Shown piece after piece: positions 49,318 to 60,953 of a stretch of 64,000 bases of DNA. Made by a program: the position numbers and the translations under genes. Origin of the DNA: Meloidogyne chitwoodi (lineage: Eukaryota > Nematoda > Chromadorea > Rhabditida > Meloidogynidae); the NCBI GenBank assembly GCA_015183035.1, contig JACZZP010000022.1:62001-126000 (forward strand), given 5' to 3'. The stretch's first letter is position 1. Each line of letters starts with the position of its first letter. A model generated the notes under the pieces. That model was not told where the DNA came from. It saw only the letters and a program-made list of their open reading frames with translations, and did not search any database.

Positions 49318-49492
49318 CATCTCTGTTCCTCAGCACGGCTTCTTTTCTTATGTCATCACTGGAGCAGCAAGGTTCGTCGGCGTCCATATTGAAGCAAATC
49401 TAGCAAAGAGCGTTGTTTATGTTTGTAGTGTTGCAATGTAGTGGTGTTAAAGACTGATCAAAATACAGGGTTTTTATAGTATCCATGTTCTA

Positions 49493-49600
49493 AGTTTATT
49501 TTCAAGTTTTAAAGTTCAAGTTTATTTTCAAGTTCTAAGTTCAAGTTTGTTTTCAAGTTTTAAGTTCAAGTTTGTTTTCAAGTTTTAAATTTAAACTTAA
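49493..49600. repeat. Short ~25-bp tandem repeat
   Basis: About four copies of TTTTCAAGTTTTAAGTTCAAG with small changes. It lies between the minisatellite and the eps-8 upstream region. In the rest of 49388-52001 I found no gene; it is presumably promoter and 5' region of eps-8. Confidence 0.6.
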
Positions 49601-52001
49601 AACTTATTTCAAGTTGCAACTTTACTATAAAAACCCTCCATTTTCACTTCCCCCAATCACTTGTCTATAAAAACCGGACAAACAGACAAACATTCTCAAT
49701 TATATAATTAGATTTCCGCTTTAAATCGGTTTTTTGTTGTTGTGACAGCCAGTAATGATAAACAAATAAAAATAAATGTATAATTGTGAATAAAACGTGA
49801 ACTTAAAAAATAAAATTTAAAAACAACTTTTAAATTTAAAGGACTTTTTGAAAAAAATAAGAGCATTTTAAGCAATAAAAAGAAAAAAATTTTAAAGTTT
49901 ATTTTGTTTTTTCAACCGAACTCATAAAATTGAATAGTGTCTTTTTTGTATCAGCTGTTGTCTAGGCGTTCGTGTATATTTATTTGAATTACATTTTATA
50001 TACCTATTTGTCTAAAGCAAAATTTTCTCATTCCCACACAAGCCTAAAAGTTGAGTGTGAGGGGAGAGGTCAATTTCCGGTTGGTTGGAAAAAAAAGAAA
50101 TAAAAACTAAAAAGAGGCTGGAACGGCCAAACATTTTTGTTTTGTTTATACAAAAACGAACAGATACCTATATAATAACACCTGTTGATTTTTGCAATCT
50201 AAAATTCAGCTAAGAATTAATATTTACCTGTTTTTTCAATTGTGTGGTTTGTGTGCTTTTTTGGTCTCCTTTACTTTATTCATTGAAGGATGGGGATTTA
50301 AGGGAATGGGGACCGGAAATGCGAATTGGAAAAGGAATTGTGAGGGTTACAAATGTGAGAGCAGTATGCGGCCCTAAGAGAATATGTGGAGGATGAATGA
50401 GGAAAATGGACAGAGAAGAATGGATGATGGATGAATGGGTTTACTTCCGACAATATTAGTACTTTTACTATTTTTTTTTGCAATTTTAAATAAGGTAAAG
50501 CCTAATGATCAACTATATTTGATAAGTAAAAAATAATAGGAGTAAATAATTTAAAATTTTATCAAGATATTATTTTTCTTTTAGATAAGATGTAATAAAT
50601 TAAGAATCTTTCAAATGTTTTACAATTTTCCGATGCCAATAATCGTTAAGAGCAAGCAAGCGCAAAAATTCAGCTGCTTTTTCCGTATAAACAAACTACA
50701 AACACTAGAAACACATTGGTCCGTAAAAATATCTGTCTCTTAACACTACGACTGGGGAGTTAAATGCATTTCCGTTTTTAGCTTAGTTTGTGAGCGGCGG
50801 CGGTGGCACTGGATGTTAACAAATACATTACGATAAACGGAAACGCAAAACACAATAGCCATTCAACCATAAATAAGAGGATAAAAAATAAAAATAGCTT
50901 GTTTTTAGCTATTTGTTACTAAATTAATTTATAGAGTAAAAGCCTGATGCCGGAATATGAAATTCAATAAATGAAAGTTATTAAATATTAGGGATGGGAT
51001 TTTTACTCAAATGACTTTTTTCGATGACATTGATACGTAACGTAAAAAGTTCAAAAAACGTCCTTTTGTATAAAGTACTCTTCATTTTTACTAATTTTAC
51101 AATGAAACAAAACATTTATTATAATTTCTTTTTTTCTCTATTCATTATGTCCAGTTGTGAATCTTTTGCCGAACCGTGACTGATTATATAATGAATGCAA
51201 CATCAATTCTCAAAATTAAATTTTTTTAATTATTTATTAGCTTTGAAAATCTTAAATCAGACTCTAATGACCTAAATCGTTTTATTACTCTATGCAAAGG
51301 ATTAATGCTCATATTTATATCTGGTACATTCATGGCGGCCATTTTTTTCGGTTTGCAATCAGCAACAATCAACCAATGACTGCAACATTAACTGCGCAAC
51401 AAATAGCAAACCCATTGAGCAAGCAAGCACCGTCTTATCTAGAACCCCAATTTATTGTTTGCTGCGTTGCAAAGTCAATCACACACTAACAGGCTCTCTT
51501 CAAAACATTCCTATGCTCCACTCATTAAATCCATTTGTATTTCTTCAATTATATACCCGCGCAGTGAAAATTCCTTCCCCGCACATAAAATTTATTGTGT
51601 GGCCTTATTTATATACTATTATGAATTATTACATATATTTAGCTTCTGTTCATTAAATCCTATATATCCGATCAGTCATATGTACGTAAACATTCATATT
51701 TTAGTTCTGCGCTGTCGATAAACCACAAAATATCTTTATATCAACTTTCTTCATATAATGTGTGAAACAGGTCCTCTTCTTTCCCGATTATCCACTTTAA
51801 CACTACTAGAGGAGAAGAATCTTATATTTAGTATATTTGTTCTAATTATTATTTCCATGAAAAATTCTTCAACAAAATTTTTTAATCCCAATCATATCTC
51901 ATAAAACATTGTAATTAAATAAATGTACATTAGCTTTTTATTTTCAAAATAATTTGATTTTTAGATGATTTTCAATGTCACCATTATTTAAGTAATTTTC
52001 A

Positions 52002-55000
52002 ATGTACAGGACCAGTTTTGAAACGGATGGTTTTCCAGTCCACTATAATGTTGATTTCAATCAGAAAACCGCTGATGACTATCGCCAACAGCGAGCTGTT
52101 ATTAATTTGAAGCCAGAAATTATCAGAAACTCGCAACAACACTATGGAACAAGAAATAATCAAAATACAGCTCATAATCCGCTAAGGCAAAGGTTAAAAT
52201 TTTTAATTATAATATTATGCTAACAAGTTTTCTTATTGATTAAAAATTGAGGTGTTCTTTAGGAGTCTTAAATTAAGGTGCCGAATTTTTTAAGAATAGA
52301 AAAGCCTATTTTACGAATTTATTTGTTTTGCTAAGGACAAGACTAATCCGTTGCAATTTACCGCTCACTCTTCATATCCATCCATTATATTGACTCCTCT
52401 TCTCTTTTCATTCATCTTCCTTTGCTTTGATCACTGTCCTTTGCGCGCGCGAGTAGTTCGCATAAATATGCGCCAACACAATGTTTGTTGTGCTCTCCGG
52501 GGAAGACATTTTCTCTCAATCAATAAATCACACAAAGAATATGCAACGGTTGGTTTAGGACTTGTATTTAAGTATTTTTATGAAAGTTTAGTTCTCGAAC
52601 ATGATTTAGATTTTTAACGCTCCAAGTTCGGTAAAAAACGATTTAGAATAGGCCGATTTGAAGAATCCCTTACCTTTTTGAATTTTCCCAAATAATCTTG
52701 CAAAAAAATCCAGCCTCCTTTTTAGGAAAAAATAAAACAATTCAAAATATACAACAATCCTTAACAAATAATTCCATTGTTTCTCATTTTGTTTCTCGAT
52801 TTTCTCTATAAATACGGCCTTATCAAATTCGTACAATTGTTGAAAGTATTGTTTTGGGCCTATACGATTTATTTCTCTCATTTTTTCTTTTATAATTCCC
52901 CTACCAAAAACGAAACAATCAAATCTTCTCTTTTCCTTCAATGCATTTGTTTGAATGAAAACTTTTGTGTTTCCCTTTATTAGTCTGCAAGTTAAAAACA
53001 TAATCCTATACAATATGAGCATAGGAAAAAAGTATAGAAAATTAGTTAGATGAAAATATTTTTTAGTTTAAAATTATGTTTTTGACACATTGATTATTGT
53101 TTTTTCCCTTCACCCAGTTATCTAAATTCTCGTTTTTAATATTTTCTTTAATCGTCTTTAATTTAACTATTCTAGCTTATCAGTTGCGCTCAAAACATTT
53201 TAACATATTAATTTATTTATTAAAAGAATCATCTTTTTTGCGGTTTTCTTTCTTTATTGTGATTTATAAAAAAAATTTTATTTCAGTAACTTCTTCGGCT
53301 CTAGCCCTGTCTTGAACATTTCTAATATTCCTTTCAAACTGGCCTCTACTGGAACGCAGTACTACGCATCAAACGGTTCAACACCAAAGCCTTTGGGCTA
53401 TCGGAAACAGTATAGCAGCAATGTTGATGTTGCAGGAACAAATTTTTATAACAATAAATTGGGGCCAAATGGGCATTTTCAATCACCAAACACTGCAAAA
53501 CAGAACAACAATAACACACCTTCATCCTACTAGTAATTTTTATTTGTTTAGATAATAAAAATTTATTTTTTCCAGTTATTCTTCAGCAACAAACAAACAA
53601 AACAATACTCCACAAACACAACGTGAACATTTCCAAACAACTACTACAACCCTGAAGAGCAGTAATAAAGATTCTCCAAATCAACAGCAAAAATATTCAA
53701 TGGATTACAGGGTTTTATTTTTTGGATCTTTAATTTTTGTACCATAATAGAATGCTCAAAACCAATTTCCACCATCTGTTGGAAATGTTCCCTTCACTCG
53801 GCGGCATACGGCCGCAGGAGCTCACGAATTCACTGATGCACATCATCATCCTTCTACAATTACTCAGCATATTCCTGCTTATGGTGTTGAACACCTTGCC
53901 TCATTTGCGGTTGGAAAACTTTTTGGATTGGTTAACCCAACGGTAAAAAAAATTTCCTATTTTCTTAATAATTTGTTATGTATCTAGGACGGCATTAGAA
54001 AGTTGAAACAAATGGAGAGAAACAGTGCAATTTGGTTTATTTTTAATTATGTGTTTTCAAATAAAATTTTGACGTTTAGCCCTGTTCCTATGCTTTTTAC
54101 ATTGCATCCAGATCGTATAGCTGTTCTTGAGGAAAATGGAGTAATTTTTAATTAAAAATTTTTAACTCAAAACCTTATCAGGCACTTGTTGAAGAATTTC
54201 CTCTTAATTTGGTTACTGACCCTTCGGCACATATTAGCACAGATGCAAACGATATTTTTAATAATGTACTTCTCTTTGTTGTACGTGAGCATGATGTGCC
54301 AAATAAAAGTGGGGGAGTTGTGCCAACAGAAATGCATATCTTCCAGGTAATTTTTGGAAATTTAAAACCAAATTCTTTTGGTTAGAATTATTTTTTTAAT
54401 TTAAAATTTCTTAAAATAGTGCATTGGTGTTTCTGCCCAAGAAGTTGCTGAGGATTTGCATCATTACACACGAGGTCATTTTCACAAGGTTAAACCTGGA
54501 CGGCGTGGCGGGACTTCCAATTCATCAGGATCTCCTCGTTATACATCTTATCACGCATCGAGACCATTTGAAAGAGTAAATGCAATCCCAAATGGAATTC
54601 AAATAAATCGTGATGATTTAACTGGCGAGTCAGACAGTACAGAATATTTTGAAATGGACGTGGTAATTACGCTTTTGAAATATTATAGGACCTTTGTAAA
54701 AAAACTAATTTATCATAGAATACGCTGAATCGATGTTTCGACGACATTGAGCGTTTTGTTGTTCGCATTCAATCTGCAGCAATTGCACAGCGTGAATTAG
54801 AGTTACAACAACGAAATAATAACAAAAAGAAGGGAAGAAAAAAGTCAGGTTGGTAAAATTAAAAATACACCTTTAATTAATTAGATATGAATATGTCTCA
54901 ACAAAATAGTATTTTGCAACTCCGGGCTCAAATTCCTTCTTATGGGGAGTTTACCGAGATTTTCAGCAAATTTAAACTATGCTTCAATCTCTTGGTAGTT

Positions 55001-57006
55001 AATAAAATTATTTTCTTATTATTAATTTAAAGGCAAAATTGAAAAATCACATTCACGAGCCAAGTGCTCATGAGCTGTTACATTTTTTGTTTACTCCATT
55101 GACAGTCATTTTGGATGCTTGCCAATGGGGGCTTGGACAACAGGTATACTAATCAACTTTTGAAGACTATTTAAAATAAATACATTAGGTTGCCCAACAA
55201 GTTTATACTCCGTTACTTTCATTGGAAACTTGTGAATTGCTTCGTACTTATTTGTTCCCGAAAGAAATGGATGTTTGGAATGCTTTAGGAAAGGCTTGGA
55301 ATACTCCACCGTATGTTAAAAATGTTTCGATACGATGAATAAAATATTTTCCCACAGCGAGGATTGGATTGGCCACTTGCCTCCGCCGTATCGTCCTTTG
55401 TTTTTGGATGGGTTTGCTCCATATGGACATCCCTCACAAATTGGAGAACCGCAACATCCACATTGGGAAAGCAATGGTCATTCGGTTCCAGTGTCGACTT
55501 ATCAACAGCGTCCTTTACGGTATCACTGAATATTTTGTTTTAATTAACCTTATACTTATTTCAGAAATACATCTAGATATGGTGGCTCTGTTCCTCCTCC
55601 AATCCATAGAGGTGTGTCTGCACCAGCTCCATCTGGAGGATTTCATCCTTCTGTTGTAAATGGTGGTGGAAGTTATTTTTCTAATTCACAATCTCCCCCA
55701 ATTACAAGGAACAATGATAACAGTGCTTCATTAGCCAATCTAGCTGCCAAACTTGACAGTGTAAGAATTAGTGATGAGGTTTGATTTCTTAATTGAAATC
55801 TAATGAGTGAATATTTATTATTCATTTGTTTAACCTTTTTTTAATATTAGATTGAATTGGCTCGTATCAATTTGGAGAAGGAACGTCTGGAATTTGAGCG
55901 GAGAAAGGTCTTGGAAAAAGAGCGTCAACTTTTAGAGCAAGAACAACGACTTCGTGATGAAGCAGATCGACTGGATGAGGAGGTTACTTTTTTGAAATCA
56001 AGAAGTTTTATCTCTGTCGAGTTTTAGAGACGACAGCTTCATCGAGAAAGCGAGAAACGTTCAATAGCTGAATCTGATAGACCTGACTTTTATCGAGGGT
56101 AATGAAAAATTGCTACTTTTTACAAATTTTTGTTTTTTAAATAATTTTTCTTTGTTTAAGAGTTTCATCAATACATGCTAGCCCACAGCTAGACCGTCAT
56201 TCTGGCTCTATTCAAACTCTCCTTAACGAAAACAATCGTCAGAAATTGGAGCCGGCGACTACTCCATCTAACCCCTCAGGAAATACAACTTTTGATGGTA
56301 GCAGTAACATTAACATAAGCAACGGTAGTCCACGACTTTCAAACGCCAATTCTATCCAGGTATATAATAAAATTTATATAAGAAAATACACACAATATAA
56401 AATTTTAGTTATTGGAGCAGAATTCACCACGCCAAAAGGCATTTCTTGATGAATTGTCAAGAAGAGGTTGTAAAACAGTGCAAGTTACATATGATAGAAA
56501 TGCCTGCAACTCTAAAGTTATATTGTTTTAAAATCTTTATAATTAATTTAATTTTAGGAATTGACTGTGTCTAGAGGAGAATATTTGGAGGTTTGAATAT
56601 TTTTAATCATTTTTAATTAAAGTTGTATCTTAGGTGCTCAATGATACTCGAAATTGGTGGGAATGCCGAAATGTTCACAGTCGTTCAGGTTTTGTGCCGC
56701 ACACAATTCTTTCCTTGCTTACATTCGAAGATTGGGATCAACAAAGTGATGAGATTGATGATTCATTAAATGCAGTATAGGTTTTATAGCAATAAGCACT
56801 ACTATTTTAATTTACAGCGGAATGTTGTTAATAATACTCGACCTAATCACTATCACAATCAACAGCTACATAAACAAAGATCACAACGATTTTCAACGCA
56901 TGGTTCAGCAGTTACAGGTCCCTCACATTCGTCATCATCAGACTCTAGTACTCCAGACTTGATTCGGCAACGGATGGGTCCAAAAGGGGAGTTTCGATAT
57001 TTCTAA
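52002..57006 (+). CDS. eps-8: EPS8-family actin regulator (PTB + SH3)
   Basis: Twenty-one exons, ~1000 aa: 52002-52192, 53287-53532, 53576-53711, 53751-53942, 53988-54034, 54080-54140, 54182-54346, 54420-54662, 54719-54848, 54885-54994, 55033-55143, 55189-55310, 55358-55519, 55565-55778, 55851-55982, 56028-56098, 56161-56359, 56409-56516, 56558-56590, 56634-56774, 56818-57006. Order: Asn/Gln-rich N-terminus, PTB domain ([29 protein letters not shown]), helical region typical of EPS8 ([33 protein letters not shown]), coiled coil ([20 protein letters not shown]), SH3 ([29 protein letters not shown]). The usual C-terminal actin-capping helices are short or absent. The start codon is provisional because AATGTACAG could also be an acceptor. 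Confidence 0.9.
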
Positions 57007-58256
57007 TCTTTTATGGAAGGTGGATAGGTTTTTTACTTGATATTTATTATTTTTATTGCCATCAAATTTATGTTTGAATGTTTTGTTTATTCATATTTTC
57101 CCCTTAACATGTAGTATTCACCTATAGTTTTTACCTTTCCTCCAAAACTCGGCATAAAAACAAACGCTTCTTGATTCGGACCTCGCAAATTTGTGCATTT
57201 TTAAACTATTCATTATATCACTATTTTTTAATGCTAATCTTCTTTATGTAAATTTGTAATTTATTCAAATATATTCTAATTTAATAATATTTTTTCTATT
57301 GTTTACAATTTTTCCTTTTTTGTCAATTTGCTCATTTTTTTCAAAAGAATTTCTTATACACAACTAAATCCACATAAGATTACAAAAATTTTATAATTTT
57401 GAATTTCAAATATTTCTCTATTTTTATCAACTGTTTGTTGTGTTTCGTCACCCACGTATTAGACATATCTGTACATGTACATAAAACTGAAACTTTCTCC
57501 TAACTAATATAATTTTCGTTTTCTTTTAAATATAATAAATATAAACGATTTTTGGTTTAAATTTAAATTCATGATACTATTTAAATTGAAAAAATAAAGC
57601 CCGTGAATTGTAAAATAGAGACCGATTTTTAACTTAAAAACAGACTTGTACTGATAGTAAAATCTATAGTATAAAAATAAATTTTAAAATAAAATAAAAA
57701 ATCAAAACTGTATCAGAAATACATCTATTAACAGCCAAGTAACAAAATGAACGAGTAAAAATTCCAAAAGCAAAGCCATCCTTCAACAATTATGCGTCAC
57801 TATCGTCATAAGTTGCTGTAATCATAAAAAAATGAGTAATAAATCTCTAAAATGCCGTCTGTCATATAAACAAACTGGCACGAAATTTTGGAAATTTTGT
57901 CTTTTATTCTTCATAATGAATATAAAAAAGAAGAGATAAAAGCGAGAGAAAAAGATAAAATAATAGTTAAGACAGTTATTGAGTCAAGTTATATTAAGTG
58001 AAAAAAGTATAGAGAGTTGACATTTTGAAAATTGGCATTTTAAAAATACAAAATGATCCTAATTATAGTTTGGCGTATATATTTTAAACAAAGTTGGCTT
58101 GGCTTTTTTGTTTGTTTTTTCTGATTATTATTGTAATATTTTGTTTATCTCCGCGGAGTTCCGTTTCGTGTTTTTTTACGTTTTTCTTGATTTTTTTTAT
58201 TATTTCATTCGTTTTTTAATTTCTCATCCGTTTTTTATTATTTTCATTCGTATTTT

Positions 58257-59012
58257 GGTACTTACGTATTATCCCCATACATTGCGGACAAAGTTTTTGC
58301 GGACAAATATATTTATTTTCCTTTCCTTCCATTTGCCTTTGGCAATCAATCAACAGTTTAAATTTTGTTTGGTGTATAATAAACATGGAAACTAAGAATA
58401 AAGTACACTCTTTATTATTTTCTATTTGATTTAGCATCTATTTATTTTATAATGAAAATTTGGGATTTGCCAACAACGGAAAAAGATGCCATCGAATTCT
58501 TACAAGATCGTGGTCTTCTACATAAAAGGAGAGTTTCTCGCAATGGGGATGAAATGAAACTTTACTACTTTCAACGTCCTGTTTGGCAATGTAGCAGATG
58601 TCACCAACAATTTGGTGTTCGCAGTGGCAATTGGTTCAGCAATACGAAGCTTTCATTTGTGACAATTGTCAGGTTTATGTATTGCTGGGCTAAAGAACAC
58701 CAAACTTTGTTTAGGTACAACTTCGTAGACCCCGAAACTGGATGTAATACTCAACAAGTTGAAAGAATGTGGGGCAGCGCCAAATGGCGTAATAAGAAGC
58801 ATAGAGGTACAGCACGTCATCATTTGGAGAGTTATTTTGCAGAATTTATGTGGAGGAAAATGATTGGTGATGGAGATGTCTTTGAAGAAATTATGCTTGC
58901 CTAGGGAAAATATTGGCCTTTTGATTGATTTTTTTGTAATTGTTTTATATAAATAAATATATTTGTCCGCAAAAACTTTGTCCGCAATGTATGGGGATAA
59001 TACGTAAGTACC
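58257..59012. mobile_element. Merlin/IS1016-type DNA transposon, internally deleted
   Basis: Terminal inverted repeats of about 60 bp are identical (left 58257 GGTACTTACGTATTATCCCC, right its reverse complement ending at 59012). An exact 8-bp target-site duplication CGTATTTT lies outside (58249-58256 and 59013-59020), as in Merlin elements. The 756-bp body encodes one 150-codon reading frame. Identity of the two ends indicates recent movement. The flanks 57007-58248 hold no gene. Confidence 0.92.
58452..58904 (+). CDS. Deleted Merlin (ISXO2-like) transposase
   Basis: A 150-aa uninterrupted frame inside the transposon. The N-terminal part has a zinc-ribbon half (CSRCHQQFGVRSGNWF) as in IS1016/Merlin transposases. 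The C-terminal part (TQQVERMWGSAKW, HHLESYFAEFMWR) is the end of the DDE domain with the last acidic residue. The core with the first two catalytic Asp is missing: LFRYNFVDPETGC joins the two ends, and the protein is about half the normal ~280 aa. It cannot be catalytic by itself; it might still bind DNA or be a fresh deletion product. Confidence 0.85.
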   Translation: MKIWDLPTTEKDAIEFLQDRGLLHKRRVSRNGDEMKLYYFQRPVWQCSRCHQQFGVRSGNWFSNTKLSFVTIVRFMYCWAKEHQTLFRYNFVDPETGCNTQQVERMWGSAKWRNKKHRGTARHHLESYFAEFMWRKMIGDGDVFEEIMLA

Positions 59013-59360
59013 CGTATTTTTATTCGTTTCCCTGTAGCGCGCGCAAAACTTAAAAAATTAAAAAAAAATGAAAAATTAAATTAAAAAATCTAACATTTTT
59101 TCAATTTAAAGCTCTTCACCACTCTGGACAACTGGAAGCTGGATGGACGATGGATGGCTGCGGTTTAATTTTTTTAATTTTTATTTTTTTTTAATTAATA
59201 AATATTAATTTTTTAAATTTTATATAAGCTCCAGGATGTGCTATGTTCAACGATGTGTTCTACATGCTCTACATTGTCTTGAACATGCTTTGCAATTTGC
59301 GTTAGTTTTTTTATTCAATTTTCTTTTAGTAGTTTGATATTTATAGTTGGCCTGGCTTAA

Positions 59361-59600
59361 CCGACAACAGCTTCAATGGCATCGGTTTTTTTAACTTTTT
59401 TGGAATAGTTTCATCTTTTTATTTCAGTCTGTCGACATTGGCACAAGGACACTGACCGACAACAGCTTCAATGGCGCTGGTTTTTTCACTTTGTTAGAAT
59501 AGTTTCATTCTCATTTCAAGCTGTCAACATGTATGCAGGAGCCCTGTCAACATGTTCTCAAGGAGCACTGTTCTTCTCAACATGGACGTAGGAGCACTGT
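59361..59600. repeat. 95-bp imperfect duplication plus short repeats
   Basis: CCGACAACAGCTTCAATGG occurs at 59361 and 59456, each followed by a GGTTTTTT...TTAGAATAGTTTCAT-like stretch. Further on GTCAACATG and AGGAGCACTG recur several times. A G9 run follows at 59631. No coherent coding frame was found. Apart from the tRNA-like element, 59600-63518 shows no supportable gene. Confidence 0.6.
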
Positions 59601-60880
59601 TTGGTGGCTCGCGGTTTTTATTATTTTAGGGGGGGGGGTCTTCTTTTTTCAGCCAGGTGCAACTCCGACCTCCTGGCCCTGCTTGGTGACAACACTTCAT
59701 GTTCACCAACCAATTTCTCCATCTACAGGCCTTGTAAGATTTTAACTTTTTAATTAAAAATCGAAAAATTTGCTAAAAATTTGCGCGAGCGATTACCCCA
59801 ACTTTCTTATTTTTTTGTTTGTTTTATTTTTTGTCCTTGTTTTGTCTTTGATTCTTTTTCGCAATCTTCCAGAGTTTAGTTTTGTAACAGGTGAAATCAA
59901 CATGGCAACATTTGAACAACATGGATGACAACAATCGAAGTGGATGAGATGTTCGTCAGAATGTTGGAACAATGGAAACAAAAATATAAGGAAAAACAAG
60001 GTTAGTTTTTGCACTGAAAAAAAATCGATACGCCAGATTGCGTTTCGTTTACGTCACTCATTTCTTTAAAATTTAATTTTTTGGCATTCTGTTTATTTTG
60101 TCGATATTTGAAAAGAGTATTGCTAGTGAAGCAGAGTTTTATTTGCTTTGAGTAGAGGAGCGATAGAGTCTTAAAGCAAATGAATTTCTTCACCCTGTTT
60201 TCGTTTTTAGTTTTGTTTGTTAAGATTATTTGTCTTTTAATTATTTTTTTAACTCATAGATTCAAACCAACAAATCCAAATATTTTCAACATATTTCGAC
60301 TGAAGATAATGTTCCAGAATATATGAATATTTTGAGAATGAGTTTTTCAATTATGGGATTAATGATGAAGGTTTCTTTTATTAAAAATTTGAGAAAAAAG
60401 GGGTAGATTTTTGGATTATGGGAAGTATCAAAAAGAGGCCTGCAGATTTATGTCCTAGATGATATTCTTGCTTGAAGATTTATATCATTAGGCTTAAAGT
60501 TTTTTGTAATATGCCATGGAGACATTAAAAAGTTTTTGTTAGTCTGTGTTAGAAAGTATCGATTTCTTCGTTTCTAATTTATTTTTTTAAAGTTTAAATG
60601 GTGTTCTTGTTAGCCCTTTTCTGCTCTTGTGTTTTATTTGCCAATGTACGTGTGACGATGTACAAAACAATTGTTCCTTCTTTTGTTTTTTCTATACATG
60701 CTGATGTTTGCTTTTTAATTTTTTTAAATTAAAATATTTTAAAGTAATGAGATCTTCAAAATTCTGCGCTGTTTGTTTCTATGGGTTTAATACAAAATTA
60801 AATTTGAGGTTTAAATATTTTTAATATTAATAATGTTTTTATTTTTATTTATGAAAGAAAAGAAAGTTATCTCCCAGTTA

Positions 60881-60953
60881 CTCTGTGGTTCAGCTGGTAG
60901 AGTCTTGGTTTGTACGTTAACTTGGAGCAGGTTCGAATCCTATGTGGCTGTCA
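60881..60953 (+). pseudogene. tRNA-like pseudogene
   Basis: A perfect A box (TGGTTCAGCTG) and B box (GGTTCGAATCC) at tRNA spacing. Acceptor and anticodon stems do not pair, so a functional tRNA is unlikely. It could be a SINE head. Confidence 0.45.

Noticed and set aside
48397..49392. 331-codon plus-strand frame as a gene
   Set aside because: A 15-bp unit lacking stops opens four frames automatically; the first codons lie in degenerate repeat. Kept only as a finding.
51292..51721. Overlapping plus-strand frames before eps-8
   Set aside because: Several frames are open over the same GC-richer stretch, with no splice link to eps-8; more likely 5' region.
58257..59012. CRISPR, phage or bacterial insertion explanation for the transposon
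   Set aside because: No repeat-spacer structure exists, and AT content, eukaryotic flanks and an 8-bp duplication fit a Merlin element of the host genome.
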